A stretch of 64,000 bases of DNA, from assembly GCF_904849725.1 (NCBI RefSeq), contig NC_058518.1:391641581-391705580 (forward strand). Reading direction: 5' to 3'. This document shows positions 10,866 to 21,856 of the stretch, one piece after another. Both the position numbers and the translations under genes were made by a program. Numbering within the stretch: the first letter of the stretch is position 1; each line of letters starts with the position of its first letter. Under the pieces are notes generated by a model, which was not told where the DNA came from, searched no databases, and saw only the letters and a list, made by a program, of their open reading frames with translations. The DNA comes from Hordeum vulgare subsp. vulgare. Taxonomy: Eukaryota; Streptophyta; Magnoliopsida; Poales; Poaceae.

Positions 10866-11630
10866 TGATACATCTCCAACGTATCTATAATTTTTTATTG
10901 TTATATGCTATTATATTATCATTCTTGGATGTTTTATGATCATTTTATAGCAACTTTATATCATTTTTTGGGACTAACCTATTGACATAGAGCCTAGTGC
11001 TAGTTGCTATTTTTTGTTGTTTTTTCCCTTCACAGAAAACCAATATCAGATGAAGTCCCAATGCCACAAAACTTCACGGAGATTTTCTTTTGACTAGGAG
11101 GAGACATGGGAGCCAAGGATGATCACCAGAGGAGGCCGAGGCGTCCCACTAAACACTAGGGCACGCCCACGGCCCCTAGTATGGCCTGGTGCCTGGTGGT
11201 GGCCTCGGGCGCCTCCTCCACCACCTCTAAGCTCTATAAATACCCCAATATTCCAGAATCTCTCGAGGAGTCTACGGGAAATTTTTTCAGCCGTCGCATG
11301 GTCTAGAAGCCATGAAATCCAATGTCGAGCCCGTTCCGGAGAGGAACACGATCACGGAGGGGTTCATCATCCTCATTGGTGCTCCTATGATGATGCATGA
11401 GTAGTTCATATCAGACCTACGGGTCCGTAGCCAGGAGCAAGATGGCTTTCTCTCTCATTTTGTTTCTCAATACAATAGTCTCTTGGAGATCCACATGATG
11501 TAACTCATTCTTTTGTGGTGCATTTGTTGCGATCCAATGAATTGTGAGTTTATGATCTATGAAATCATATTCATGCTTGATTATTATAGCCTCGTATTTC
11601 TTCTCCGATATTTGGTTTTGTCTAGCCTCG
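10866..11630 (+). mobile_element. LTR G (Athila-like gypsy), left part
   Basis: Starts TGATACATCTCC, the terminal word shared by elements A, B and H, and contains a TATA box at 11235. It runs until about 11630, where element H begins abruptly, and resumes at 18445. Relative to the related LTR at 745-1934, about 270 bp of G are missing at the junction. Confidence 0.75.
11235..11242 (+). promoter_or_regulatory. TATA box of LTR G
   Basis: TATAAATA following 'gctc', about 370 bp into the LTR. It is the only good TATA in this LTR and sits just after the GC-rich hairpin zone, as in LTRs H and B. Confidence 0.6.
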
Positions 11631-13101
11631 TATTATCTTGTCAACTTTGGATGTTTTGTATACATGAATATGCTATTTTATATCTTTTTTGGGACTAACC
11701 TATTAACTCAGTGCCAAGTGCGAGTTCCTATTTTTTTCCGTGTTTTTGACCTTTTTCAGAGGAGAATATTAAACGGAGTCCAAACGGAATAAAACTTGTG
11801 GAATGATTTTTTTCCATAACAGAAGATACGCAGGGAACTTGAGAAACAAGGCAAAGGACCCCGGGGGAGGTCACAAGCCCCCTAGGCGCGGCCTGGGGCG
11901 CCTAGCAGGCTTGTGGGCCCCCTTGGCTCCTTTGCCCTACTTCTTCCGCCTATAAATTCTCCAAAAATCTGATACTGCCAGAGAGAGCCACGAAAATACT
12001 TTTCCGCCGCCGCAAGCTTCTGTCTCCGCAAGATCCCATCTGGGACCATTATGGTGCCCTGCCGGAGGGGGGATTCAGACACGGAGGTCTTCTTCATCAA
12101 CACCATTGCCTCTCCGATGATGCGTGAGTAGTTCACCATAGACCTTCGGGTTCATAGCTAGTAGCTAGATGGCTTCTTCTCTCTCTTGGATTTTCAATAC
12201 AAAGTTCTCCATGATCTTCATGGAGATCTATCCGATGTAATCTTCTTTTGCGGCGTGTTTTTCGAGATCCGATGAATTGTGGATTTATGATCAGATTATC
12301 TATGATTATTATTTGAGTCTCCTCTAATCTCTTATATGCATGATTTCGTATCCTTGTAATTCTCTTCGAGTTGTGGGTTTTGTTTGACCAACTTGATCTA
12401 TAATTCTTGCAATGGGAGAAGTGCTTGGTTTTGGGTTCATACCGTGCGGTGTCCTCACCCAGTAACAGAAGGGGTAGCGAGGCACGCATCGTGTTATTGC
12501 CATCAAGGGTAAAAATATGGGGTTTATATCTATTGCATGAATTTATCCCTCTACATCATGTCATCTTGCTTAAGGCGTTACTCTGTTTGTTATGAACTTA
12601 ATACACTAGATGCATGCTGGATAGCGGTCGATGTGTGGAGTAATGGTAGTAGATGCAGAAAGTATCGGTCTACTTGTCTCGGACGTGATGCCTATATGTA
12701 TGATCATTGCCTTAGATATCATCATGACTTTGCGCGATTCTATCAATTGCTCGACAGTAATTCGTTCACCCACCGTAATATTTGCTATCATGAGAGAAGC
12801 CTCTAGTGAACACTATGGCCCCCGTGTCTACTTCACATCATATTTTCAGCTCTACACTTTCACTTTGTTGCACTTTCCACCTTCAGATCTCACCTTGCAA
12901 TTAATCGTGAAGGGATTGACAACCCCTTTGTAGTGTTGGGTGCAAGTTTGTTTGTTTTTGCGCATGTACTTTGGAGACTTGCCTTGCTACTCCTACTGGA
13001 TTGATACCTTGGTTCTCAAACTGAGGGAAATACTTATTGCTACTGTGTTGCATCACCTTTCTTCTTCAAGGTAAAAACCAACGCAATCTCAAGAGGTAGC
13101 A
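11631..13101 (+). mobile_element. Element H 5' LTR, truncated at its start
   Basis: Aligns with 16971-18444 of the 3' LTR; the first ~43 bp are gone. Carries a TATA box at 11951, a GC-rich hairpin at 11872-11915 and a pyrimidine tract near 12178. Ends AGGTAGCA at 13101. Open frames on both strands recur in the other LTR and are shadows. Confidence 0.85.
11951..11957 (+). promoter_or_regulatory. TATA box, H 5' LTR
   Basis: TATAAAT, repeated at 17292-17298 in the 3' LTR, about 35 bp after the CACAAGCC/GGCTTGTG hairpin. Confidence 0.6.
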
Positions 13102-13111
13102 AGAAGGATTT

Positions 13112-13130
13112 CTGGCGCCGTTGCCGGGGA
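13112..13130 (+). promoter_or_regulatory. Primer-binding site of element H (tRNA-Asp type)
   Basis: TGGCGCCGTTGCCGGGGA lies about ten bases after the LTR. It is complementary to the 3' end of plant tRNA-Asp including CCA, as is usual for Athila-type elements. The same string is the PBS of element B. Confidence 0.8.
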
Positions 13131-13387
13131 GTATCAAGTCAAGAATAGTCTCCCTTCAACGTGTCAATTTTTGGCACCAGGGACTATTCTAAGTGAAGCT
13201 TATCCAAGTAAATGTCGCAAACTCAGCTCTTGCATTTACCTTTTTTGCCTTTTGCCTCTTGTTTTCCTCTCCCCCACTTCTAAAAAAAAAATAAAAAAAT
13301 ATTTGCCTTTTTCGTTTGCCTTTCCTTTTCTTGTGTGCTATGTGCCTTCAATATGCTTGCACCTTCGCTTCCTGAAAATCTATTGAT

Positions 13388-14146
13388 ATGGATCCTCATC
13401 CACTTGCTAATCTCTTTAAGAGATCCAATTATGTTGAACCAATTGCTAGTGAGTTGAGTGCACTTGACTATCTTTATGAAGTTTTGCTTGAGATGCGTGA
13501 ATCTGAAAATTGTGATGAAGAAATTTATGAAGTGATTCACAAGGGCTCCTTGAATGAAAAGCATGATTGCAATTGTTTCATTATAAATTCTATTAATGAC
13601 AATCATGCTAAAAATATGCAAAACCCTAAGCTTGGGGATGCTAGTTTTGCTATGTCCACTACTTGTTGCAATGATCATGATTGGGGTAATGATTTTTCTT
13701 ATGCTCTTGAAAATTTGTTTAAGCCTCATGATGAATATGATATTGACAATAATACTGAAAGTGGGATTGGAGAAGTCATGACTTTAGTTGATGATAATCC
13801 CACTATTTTTGAAGAGCGTCAACTTTGCATGCATGTGGATCATGAAAATAATATCCTATGTGATAGCTATATTATTGAATTTGAATATGAACCCACATGT
13901 AATTGTTATGAGAGAGGAAAATATTGTGGTAGAAACTTTCATATCACTAAATCACCTCTCGTTATGTTAAGATTTCTATTGTCTCTTTCTTCTTCCTTGC
14001 ATATGGTAACTATTGGTTGTCTTGACAATTTGCTTTTCTATAAAATGCCTATGCATAGGAAGTATGTTAGACTTAGATATGTTTGTCACATGTTTCATGA
14101 TGCTCTCTTCATGTCCCATTGCTATCTTTTATGTGAGCATCATTGA
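13388..14146 (+). CDS. Uncharacterised 252-residue retroelement protein
   Basis: The only open gene of element H, starting at an ATG about 285 bp after the 5' LTR. It is acidic and Asn/Asp-rich in the first two thirds; a C-terminal part (about residues 155-245) contains VDHENN, YERG and PMHRKYVRLR. The same C-terminal block occurs in element B (41279-42070, with two in-frame stops) and element C (26549-27112, minus strand), which identifies it as a shared domain of these non-autonomous elements. I recognise no known enzyme motif, zinc knuckle or DTG. By position it replaces gag. In element C the same domain is fused behind a gag-like segment, so it may be a gag-region derivative. It is followed at once by a conserved noncoding motif (14155-14205). 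The function is unknown. The frame is intact here, but a single intact copy does not prove expression. Confidence 0.6.
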   Translation: MDPHPLANLFKRSNYVEPIASELSALDYLYEVLLEMRESENCDEEIYEVIHKGSLNEKHDCNCFIINSINDNHAKNMQNPKLGDASFAMSTTCCNDHDWGNDFSYALENLFKPHDEYDIDNNTESGIGEVMTLVDDNPTIFEERQLCMHVDHENNILCDSYIIEFEYEPTCNCYERGKYCGRNFHITKSPLVMLRFLLSLSSSLHMVTIGCLDNLLFYKMPMHRKYVRLRYVCHMFHDALFMSHCYLLCEHH

Positions 14147-14154
14147 ATTATCAA

Positions 14155-14205
14155 TGCCTAGCTAAGGGCGTTAAACAATAGCGCTTGTTGGGAGGCAATC
14201 CAATG
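14155..14205 (+). other. Conserved post-ORF motif
   Basis: Nine bases after the ORF stop, a block with GGGCGTTAAAC and TTGTTGGGAGGCAA is almost identical to 42087-42139 of element B, and its core is recognisable in element C (26501-26520, minus strand). In B two short stems can be drawn: GCG/CGC and TTGGG/CCCAA. Confidence 0.6.
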
Positions 14206-14860
14206 AATTTATCTTTTCTTTTTTGCTTTCTGTTTTGTTGTGTCCACACCATCATAATTCTGTTATGATTGTGTTTTTTGTGTTTCTTTTTGTGTTTGAG
14301 TCAAGTAAAACCTTTATGACTAGTTTTGGTGATGGTTGTTTGATCTTGCTGAAAAAGACAGAAACTTTACACTCACGAAATTATTTTTAATTTCTATCCA
14401 GAAAGATATTTTGAGTTGATTCTTTTTGATGCTGGTTTATATGCCAATTTCCCTACTTTTCGTATTTTTTCAGAATTTTTGAGATAACCGAAGTATACGA
14501 AGTATACAGATTGCTACAGACTAGTCTGTTTTTGACAGATTCTGTTTTTGTTGTGTTGATTGCTTATTTTGAAGAAACTATGGATAGTATCGGGGGGTAT
14601 TAGCCATGGAATAGTGAGAATACAGTAATGTAACATCAATGTAAATATAAATCAAGTTTGCTACAATACCTAAAGAGGTGGTGGTTTGTTTTCTTATGCT
14701 AATGATATCACGAGTTTCTGTTTAAGTTTTGTGTTGTGAAGTTTTCAAGTTTTTGGGTGATGTTCTCTTGGAAAATGGGATAAAGAGTGGAAAGAGATCA
14801 AGATTGGGGATGCCCAAGGAATCCCAAGCCAAATTCAAGGACACCAAAAAGCCTAAGCTT

Positions 14861-14885
14861 GGGGATGCCCCGGAAAGGCATCCCC
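14861..14885 (+). other. Hairpin, 9-bp perfect stem
   Basis: GGGGATGCC, 7-nt loop, GGCATCCCC. The same stem with a changed loop is at 42795-42819 in element B and, with a weaker stem, at 25837-25858 in element C. It directly follows an AAGCTT that makes a PPT-like word. Confidence 0.75.
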
Positions 14886-15066
14886 TCTTTCGTCTTCAAT
14901 CCATCGGTAACGTAACTTGGAGCTATATTTTTAGTCACCACATGATATGTGGTTTGCTTGGAGCGTCGTGTATTATAGGAGTCTTTTTTTTGTCACAATC
15001 ATCCTTGCTGCACACCTTTTTGAGAGAGACCTGCACTCATCGTGAATTTGCTAGAATACTCATTGA

Positions 15067-15235
15067 GCTTCACTTATATCTTTTGAGTTAGGCAATTTAG
15101 CTCGCATGTGCTTCACTTATATCTTTTGAGCTAGATAACTTTGCTCTAGTGCTTCACTTAGATCTTTTTAGAGCATGGCTGTGTCGTATTTTGGAGAAAT
15201 AAGAACTCTCGATCTTCACTTATATCTTTTTGAGA
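15067..15235 (+). repeat. Short spaced repeat, about 42-bp period
   Basis: The word GCTTCACTTATATCTTTTGA occurs at 15067, 15110 and (one change) 15151, with a decayed copy at 15214. Element B has it at 42997, 43038 and 43080. Confidence 0.7.
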
Positions 15236-16912
15236 GTGCTCTCTCTGAGTAACTTGGTAGTTGGCTTGTGCTATGAAAGTAGTCGTGAAGATGATAGGCA
15301 TCCAAAGAGGATATAATAAAAACTTCCATATTCATGTGCATCAATTAGTAAAGAGAAGTTTGATTCCTCTCAATTAGTTTTGAGACATGGATTTGGTGAT
15401 ATTAGAGTTATGTTAGTAGGGTGTTGTGAATCTAGAAATACTTGTGTTGAAGTTAGTGATTCCCGTAACATGCACGTATGGTGAACCTCTATGTTAGGAA
15501 GTCGGAGCATAATTGATTTATTGATTGTCAACCTTTGTGTTGCGGTCGGGATCGCGCGATGGTTAACACCTACCAACCCTTCCCGTAGGAGTATGCGTTT
15601 AGCACTTTGTTTCGATTACTAATAAAACTTTCGCAATAAGTATATAAGTTCTTCATGACTAATGTGAGTCCATGGTATAGATGCACTTTCACCTTCCACC
15701 ATTGCTAGCCTCTCTAGTACCGTGCAACTTTCGCCGGTGCACAAACCCACCATATACCTTCCTCAAAACAGCCACCATACTTACCTATTATGGCATTTTC
15801 ATAGCCATTCCGAGATATATTGCCATGCAACTCCCACCGTTCCATCTCATGACTTGTGCCGTCACTTTCGTATTGCCATTGCATGATCGTAAGATAGCTA
15901 GCGAGATGTTTTAACATCATACGCCAAGCTAGATCGCTGCACATCCTGGTACACTGCCGGGGGCATTTCCTTTAGAGTCATCATTGCTCTAAGCATTGAG
16001 CTGTGAGTAAATAAAAGTGTGATGATCATCATTGTTAGAGCATTGTCCCATGTGATAAAAAAAAGAGGCCAAAGATGCCCACAAAAAAAATGAATGAAAA
16101 GAGACCAAAGAGCCCATCCAAAAAGAAGGAGAGAGAAAAAGAGAGAAGGGACAATGCTAATATCTTTTTCCCCACTTGTTCTTCACAATAGCACCATGTT
16201 CTTCATGATAGAGAGTCTCTTGTTTTGACACTTCCATATACTAGTGGGAATCTTCATTATATAACTTGGCTTGTATATTCCAATGATGGGTTTCCTCAAA
16301 ATTGCCCTAGGTCTTCGTGAGCAAGCAAGTTGGGTGCACACCCACTAGTTTTCCTTTTGAGCTTTCAGACACTTATAGCTCTAAGTGCATCCGTAGCATG
16401 GTAATCCCTACTCATTCACATTGATATCTATTGATGGGCATCTCCATAGCCCTTTGATACGCTGAGTCGATGTGACCATCTCCTCTTTTTTGCCTCACAA
16501 CCTCCACCACACTCTATTCCACCTATAGTGCTATATCCATGGCTCACGCTTATGTATTGCGTGAGATTTGACAAAGTTTGAGAAAGTAAGAGTGCGAAAA
16601 CAGTTACTTGGCAAATACCGGGGTTGTGCATGATTTAAATTCGTTGTGTGGGGATGATGGAGCATAGCCACACTATATGATTTCGTAGGGATAACTTTCT
16701 TTGGCCTTGTCATTTCGAAAGTTCATGATCACTTTGCTAGTTTGCTTGAAGTATTATTGTTTTCATGTCAATAGTAAACTTCTGTTTTGAATCCTACGGA
16801 TCTGAACATTCATGTCACAAGAAAGAAGTTACAAAGGACAAATATGTTAGGTATCATTCCACATCAAAAATTCAGTCTTTATCACTTCCCTACTCGAGGA
16901 CGAGCAGGAGTT

Positions 16913-16926
16913 AAGCTTGGGGATGC
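16913..16926 (+). promoter_or_regulatory. Polypurine tract of element H
   Basis: AAGCTTGGGGATGC ends one base before the 3' LTR. The same word occurs inside the ORF (13628) and at 14855. Confidence 0.7.
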
Positions 16927-16927
16927 T

Positions 16928-18444
16928 TGATACGTCTCCAACGTATCTATAATTTTGGATGGTTCCATGCTATTATCTTGTCAACTTTGGATTTTTTGTA
17001 TGCATGAATATGCTATTTTATATATTTTTGGGACTAACCTATTAACTCAGTGCCAAGTGCCAGTTCCTGTTTTTCTGTGTTTTTGACCTTTTTCAGAGGA
17101 GAATATTAAACGGAGTCCAAACGGAATAAAACCTGCGGAATGATTTTTTCCATAACAGAAGATACGCAGGCAACTTGAGAACCAAGGCAAAGGACCCCGG
17201 GGGAGGTCACAAGCCCCCTAGGCGCGGCCTGGGGGGGGCGCCTAGCAGGCTTGTGGGCCCCCCATGGCTCCTTTGCCCTGCTTCTTCCACCTATAAATTC
17301 TCCAAAAATATGAAACTGCCAGAGAGAACCACGAAAATACTTTTCTGCCGCCGCAAGCTTTTGTCTCCGCAAGATCCCATCTTGGGACCGTTCTGGTGCC
17401 CTGCCGGAGGGGGGATTCGGACACGGAGGGCTTCTTCATCAACACCATTGCCTCTCCGATGATGCGTGAGTAGTTCACCACAGACCTTCGGGTCCATATC
17501 TAGTAGCTAGATGGCTTCTTCTCTCTCTTGGATCTTCAATACAAAGTTCTCCATGATCTTCATGGAGATCTATCCGATGTAATTTTATTTTGCGGTGTGT
17601 TTGTCGAGATCCGATGAATTGTGGATTTATGATCATATTATCTATGATTATTATTTGAGTCTCCTCTGATCTCTTATATGCATGATTTCGTATCCTTGTA
17701 ATTCTCTTCGAGTTGTGGGTTTCGTTTGACCAACTTGATCTATAATTCTTGCAATGGGAGAAGTGCTTGGTTTTGGGTTCATACCGTGCGGTGTCCTCAC
17801 CAAGTGACAGAAGGGGTAGCGAGGCACACATCGTGTTGTTGCCATCAAGGGTAAAAATATGGGGTTTATATCTATTGCATGAATTTATCCCTCGACATCA
17901 TGTCATCTTGCTTAAGGCGTTACTCTGTTTGTTATGAACTTAATACACTAGATGCATGCTGGATAGCGGTCGATGTGTGGAGTAATAGTAGTAGATGCAG
18001 AAAGTATCGGTCTGCTTGTCTCAGACGTGATGCCTATATGTATGATCATTGCCTTAGGTATCATCATGACTTTGCGCGGTTCTATCAATTGCTCGACAGT
18101 AATTCGTTCACCCACCGTAATATTTGCTATCATGATAGAAGCCTCTAGTGAAAACTATGGCCCTTAGGTCTACTTCACATCATATTTTCAGCTCTACACT
18201 TTCACTTTGTTGCACTTTCCACCTTCAGATCTCACCTTGCAATTAATCATGAAGGGATTGACAACCCCTTTATAGCGTTGGGTGCAAGGTTGTTTGTTTT
18301 TGGGCAGGTACTTTGGAGACTTGTCTTGATACTCCTACTGGATCGATACCTTGGTTCTCAAACTGAGGGAAATACTTACTGCTACTGTGCTGCATCACCC
18401 TTTCTTCTTCAAGGGAAAAACCAACGCAAGCTCAAGAGGTAGCA
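16928..18444 (+). mobile_element. Element H 3' LTR
   Basis: A complete 1517-bp LTR, starting TGATACGTCTCC and ending AGGTAGCA. It carries the palindromic start (16929-16947), the GC-rich hairpin near 17210-17260 and a TATA box at 17292. LTR G resumes immediately after it. Confidence 0.9.
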
Positions 18445-18960
18445 ACGCACACAGAAGTCGGTCTAATTGTCGTGGACATGATGCTTATATGCATGATCAT
18501 TGTCTTCAATATCGTCATTATTTTTTGCTCTTCTATCAATTGCCCAACGCTAATTTGTCTACCCACCTTTTGCTATTTTCTCGAGAGAAGCCACGAGTGA
18601 AACCTAGGCCCTCGGGGTCTATTTCACATCATCTATTTCCAATCTCTACTTTGTTATTTGTGTTTCTATTTTATTTTCTCTTTTATTTTCAGATATGTTA
18701 TAAAAAAACCAAAAATACTTTGTTGCATTTTATTTGCATCTATCAATTTATCCTTACTTTACCCACGAGGGATTGACAACCCCTACACGCATTGGGTTGC
18801 GAGGATTTGTTAATTGTGTGTAGGTACCACCTACATAGTCTTGTGGATCTTACTACTGTATTGATACCTTGGTTTCATAACCGAGGGAAATACTTGCCGT
18901 CGCTGTGCTACATCACCCTTTAAGCTTGGAGGAAAACCAAGGCAAATTAGCGGGGAGTCA
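18445..18960 (+). mobile_element. LTR G, right part
   Basis: Resumes the G-type LTR at the point matching about 1333 of the copy near the window start ('gaagtcggtcta', then 'gacatgatgc') and ends GGGAGTCA at 18960, followed by a degenerate PBS. Confidence 0.75.
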
Positions 18961-19289
18961 AGATTTCTAGCGTCGTTGCCGTGGAAGATCAAGTTAAGAT
19001 CTATCAAGTTCCTATGCAAAAACTCTCATCTCCTTGCAATTACCTTATTTGCCATTTGCTTCTCATTTTCCTCTCCCCCACTTCACAAAAATTTGCCTTT
19101 TCATTTGCCGTTTTGTTGCCGGATCTCTTGTTTGCTTGTATTCTTGTTTGCGTAGTCACCACGACTTAAGAAAACACTAATTTGTGCGATTTTTCCAATA
19201 ACAATAACAAAGATCAAGTCAAGATTTATAGCAGGATATTTTCTCAAGACTTCTTGTGGGGCTAATGATGCCTCCATTCCCACCATTCA
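18961..19289 (+). mobile_element. PBS and leader remnant of element G
   Basis: A decayed tRNA-Asp PBS (TAGCGTCGTTGCCGTGGA, about 18968-18985) and leader sequence like that of H follow the LTR. Near 19290 the sequence changes to LTR D, so the rest of G is lost from view. Confidence 0.55.
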
Positions 19290-20399
19290 AAAATAACTGG
19301 TAATCCAAATCCCTTAAAACAACTTTAGACATTTTTCTTATGACCAGAGATGTCCAAGAGTAATAAAACTCATATTTATAGATCACCTTGTGTTTCTGCT
19401 TATTGAGTGGCTTATTGTTGTTGTTTCTCTCGATAGTTGGCGAAATAAGCGGAGTACTCAGAGTTGGACCGGAAAACCTCGAAGACCTTGGAGGCCTATT
19501 TGAGCAAGGTAAGCAACCCTTTGACCATGCCTAAGAAACCTTTACTTCCATGTCATATGATGCGTTACTTATGCATATATTCATGTTGGATCGGAGACCC
19601 CTTGTGGGTTGTCCACGAAGAACACCTCGTTCAAGCCTGCATTTGGGCATGACCCTACCACCTATGAGGGTTGTGCATGTGGGATGTAGTTAGTTACTAG
19701 TAGTGCTACGCAAGGAGGTATGGGAATATGCATGATGATGAAGGGTGTGTTACAAAGGCTTTTCAAAAACCCCGTCCGTTGCCACTAATGCCCGAGGGTG
19801 ATGGTGTTGAGATGGATGACCACATGAGAAAGAAGTGGTGTACCAGGAAAGGTTTTGTGTGTGTGGTTTCAGAAATGGGATTAGATTTAAGATGTGTCGA
19901 CAGTCCCAAGCTTACATGTACGACACGATACCCCTTATGGGACGGGGTTTTGTTGAGTACCTTGGTCGATACTAGCAGAGAGCCCGCATTACTAGTCGCG
20001 GGAGTGACATGGCCACTCTCATGACGGGGTCATGCTAGGTAGGGCGACCATGCTGTTTTTACAGGTTTCGGCACAACGTTGCGTGCTCTCATGGATGATA
20101 TCATCTAGAGCAAGGCTCGTATGATGTACATCATGAGGGATGACACCAACAAGTGGACTCTTTGTCTAGTTTCAACATGGGAAAGAATTGTTTAGGTGCT
20201 TACCTTAGGTATATTATATACCATGAGTCGTGCATGACATAAAAGTTCCCCGAGTATTTTGTGTACAACGTGCAACCTCTCCAGAGTGTAAAACTATTCG
20301 AATAGCAGTGTTCACGGTCAAGGACAGTTGGGTTATCCTGCTTAAACTACATCAAGTGGTTTCCGCATAAACCAAGTGTGTGTGTGTGTGTGTGGTGTA
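19290..20399 (+). mobile_element. Element D 5' LTR, left surviving part
   Basis: Aligns with about 36240-37357 of the 3' LTR of D, including 'ccttgtgtttctgctt', 'tttgaccatgcctaagaaac' and a GT microsatellite. The first ~2.9 kb of the LTR are absent, so the left end is a truncation and not the true LTR start. The stretch stops where element C is inserted. Confidence 0.75.
20376..20394. repeat. (GT)n microsatellite in LTR D
   Basis: About nine GT units. The 3' LTR has the same run, slightly shorter, at 37344-37357. Element C inserted within a few bases of it. Confidence 0.85.
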
Positions 20400-21856
20400 T
20401 GATGTCTACGCACGCTTATATTCTTGTAGACTATGTTGGGCCTCCAAGGGTAGAGATTTGTAGGACAATAGCAATTTCCCTCAAGTAGATGACCTAAGGT
20501 TTATAGAACTCAGGGAAGTAGAGGTTGAAGATGCTCTCTCTCAAGCAACCCTGCAATTAAGAAACAAGAAGTCTCTTGTGTCCCGAACACACCTAATACA
20601 ATGGTAAATTGTATAGGTGCACTAGTTCAGCGAAGTGATGGTAAAATATGGGTGATAGGTGTGGCAAAGCAAGGAAATATAAATCTGTAATAAAAATTAC
20701 AGCAAGGTAACAAGCGACAAAAGTGAGCATAAATGCTGTAACAATGGTGAGAAACAAGGCATGGGCTTCATACATTCACTAGTGTCAACTCCCAACAACA
20801 TTAACATAGTCTAATCACATGATATTTCCACTAAAACATGCAATGGTGACGTACTCGGAGGTCATTCCTTTGTGATCAAGAGAGGACGAGAATTATGTAG
20901 GGCTACAAAAGCACACCTCAGAGTTCGTAGTTCTCATCTATTGATTTCCCAATGTCACCGCGGCCATCCAAAGAGAGTACCACAATCACGACAACGTATC
21001 TGAAGGATAGTTAAAGACAAGCACCAAGAGACTCTCAATCTTCAATCAATTTACAAAAGAGGAAATAACTCATAAAAATATTCTTCTAATCCATGTCCAA
21101 TAGACCACTGTCACCATGGTCTCGGGGATTATACTAGATAAGATCAAGTGAGTACATCAATCCAATACATAGAAGAAGGGGAAACATCATGGGATCACCC
21201 TAGATTAACATAGCCTATGATCACAATCAACATCACATCCTGGGAGAGAGAGTTAACCACATAGCTACTCTAGAAGACCTCAGCCCCGAGGAGGAACTGC
21301 TCTCTCTTCATGGAGGGAGGAAGCAACGTCGATGTGGATGAATCCGGGGGCACTTCCCCGTCCCGGCAGGGTGCCGACACAGGAATTCTGGTCCCTCGAA
21401 ACTTGTTGGTGATGGTGGCGGAGATCGGAATTGCTTCTCGAGAACAGGGTTCCGGAATCAGGGTTTCCTTCATGGGGGTAAAAATAGGAGCCAAGGTAGG
21501 GCACCAGAGGGGGTGGGCCCCAACCAGATGGCCTCCCTGCACGGCGAGGTGGCAGGCCGCGCCACCAGGGCACCTCGAGGCCTGGTGGCCCCCCATCTGG
21601 CCCTCCTTCAGCCATCTGGAGTCTTCTGCAACGCTGATTTTTATATATTTTTGTGGAATTTTTCGGGCACTGTAAATATGGGTATAAACCTGCAATTCAC
21701 AGACATCAGCAGACAGAAACTGGCACTGGGTGCACTGAGTTAGTAGGTTAGTCCAAATATGTTGAAAGAAGTATGAAAGTGTACAAAACACATAGCAATA
21801 TCACCCAAAACTTGCATGGAGCAAGCAGAAATTATAGATATGTTTGGGACGTATCA
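20400..21856 (-). mobile_element. Element C 3' LTR
   Basis: Starts TGATGTCTACG on the plus strand and ends GACGTATCA, the complement of the TGATACGTCC LTR start. It matches 27334-28788 almost base for base. Contains a CCACCAGG/CCTGGTGG hairpin (21562-21588). Open frames on both strands here are paralleled in the other LTR and are not genes. Confidence 0.9.

Larger units (their letters stand above)
14206..16912 (+). other. Noncoding 3' region of element H
   Basis: Collinear with 42140-44746 of element B but without a shared reading frame. It holds a 9-bp-stem hairpin (14861-14885), a 41-43 bp spaced repeat of GCTTCACTTATATCTTTTGA (15067, 15110, 15151, and decayed at 15214), and an A/G-rich zone (16055-16150). 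Frames listed over this part are not conserved between copies. Confidence 0.65.
11631..18444 (+). mobile_element. Element H, non-autonomous Athila-like gypsy retrotransposon
   Basis: Two near-identical LTRs (11631-13101, lacking the first ~43 bp, and 16928-18444, complete) flank 3.8 kb. A tRNA-Asp-type PBS follows the 5' LTR and the PPT word AAGCTTGGGGATGC abuts the 3' LTR. The only coding region is the 252-codon ORF at 13388. No gag nucleocapsid, protease, reverse transcriptase, RNase H or integrase can be found, so movement would need proteins in trans. It sits inside LTR G. The missing LTR start shows a deletion at the left junction after insertion, so no TSD remains. Confidence 0.85.

Noticed and set aside
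21270..21791. 173-codon minus-strand frame in element C LTR
   Set aside because: It is in the LTR and is not kept open in the partner LTR at 28200-28700.
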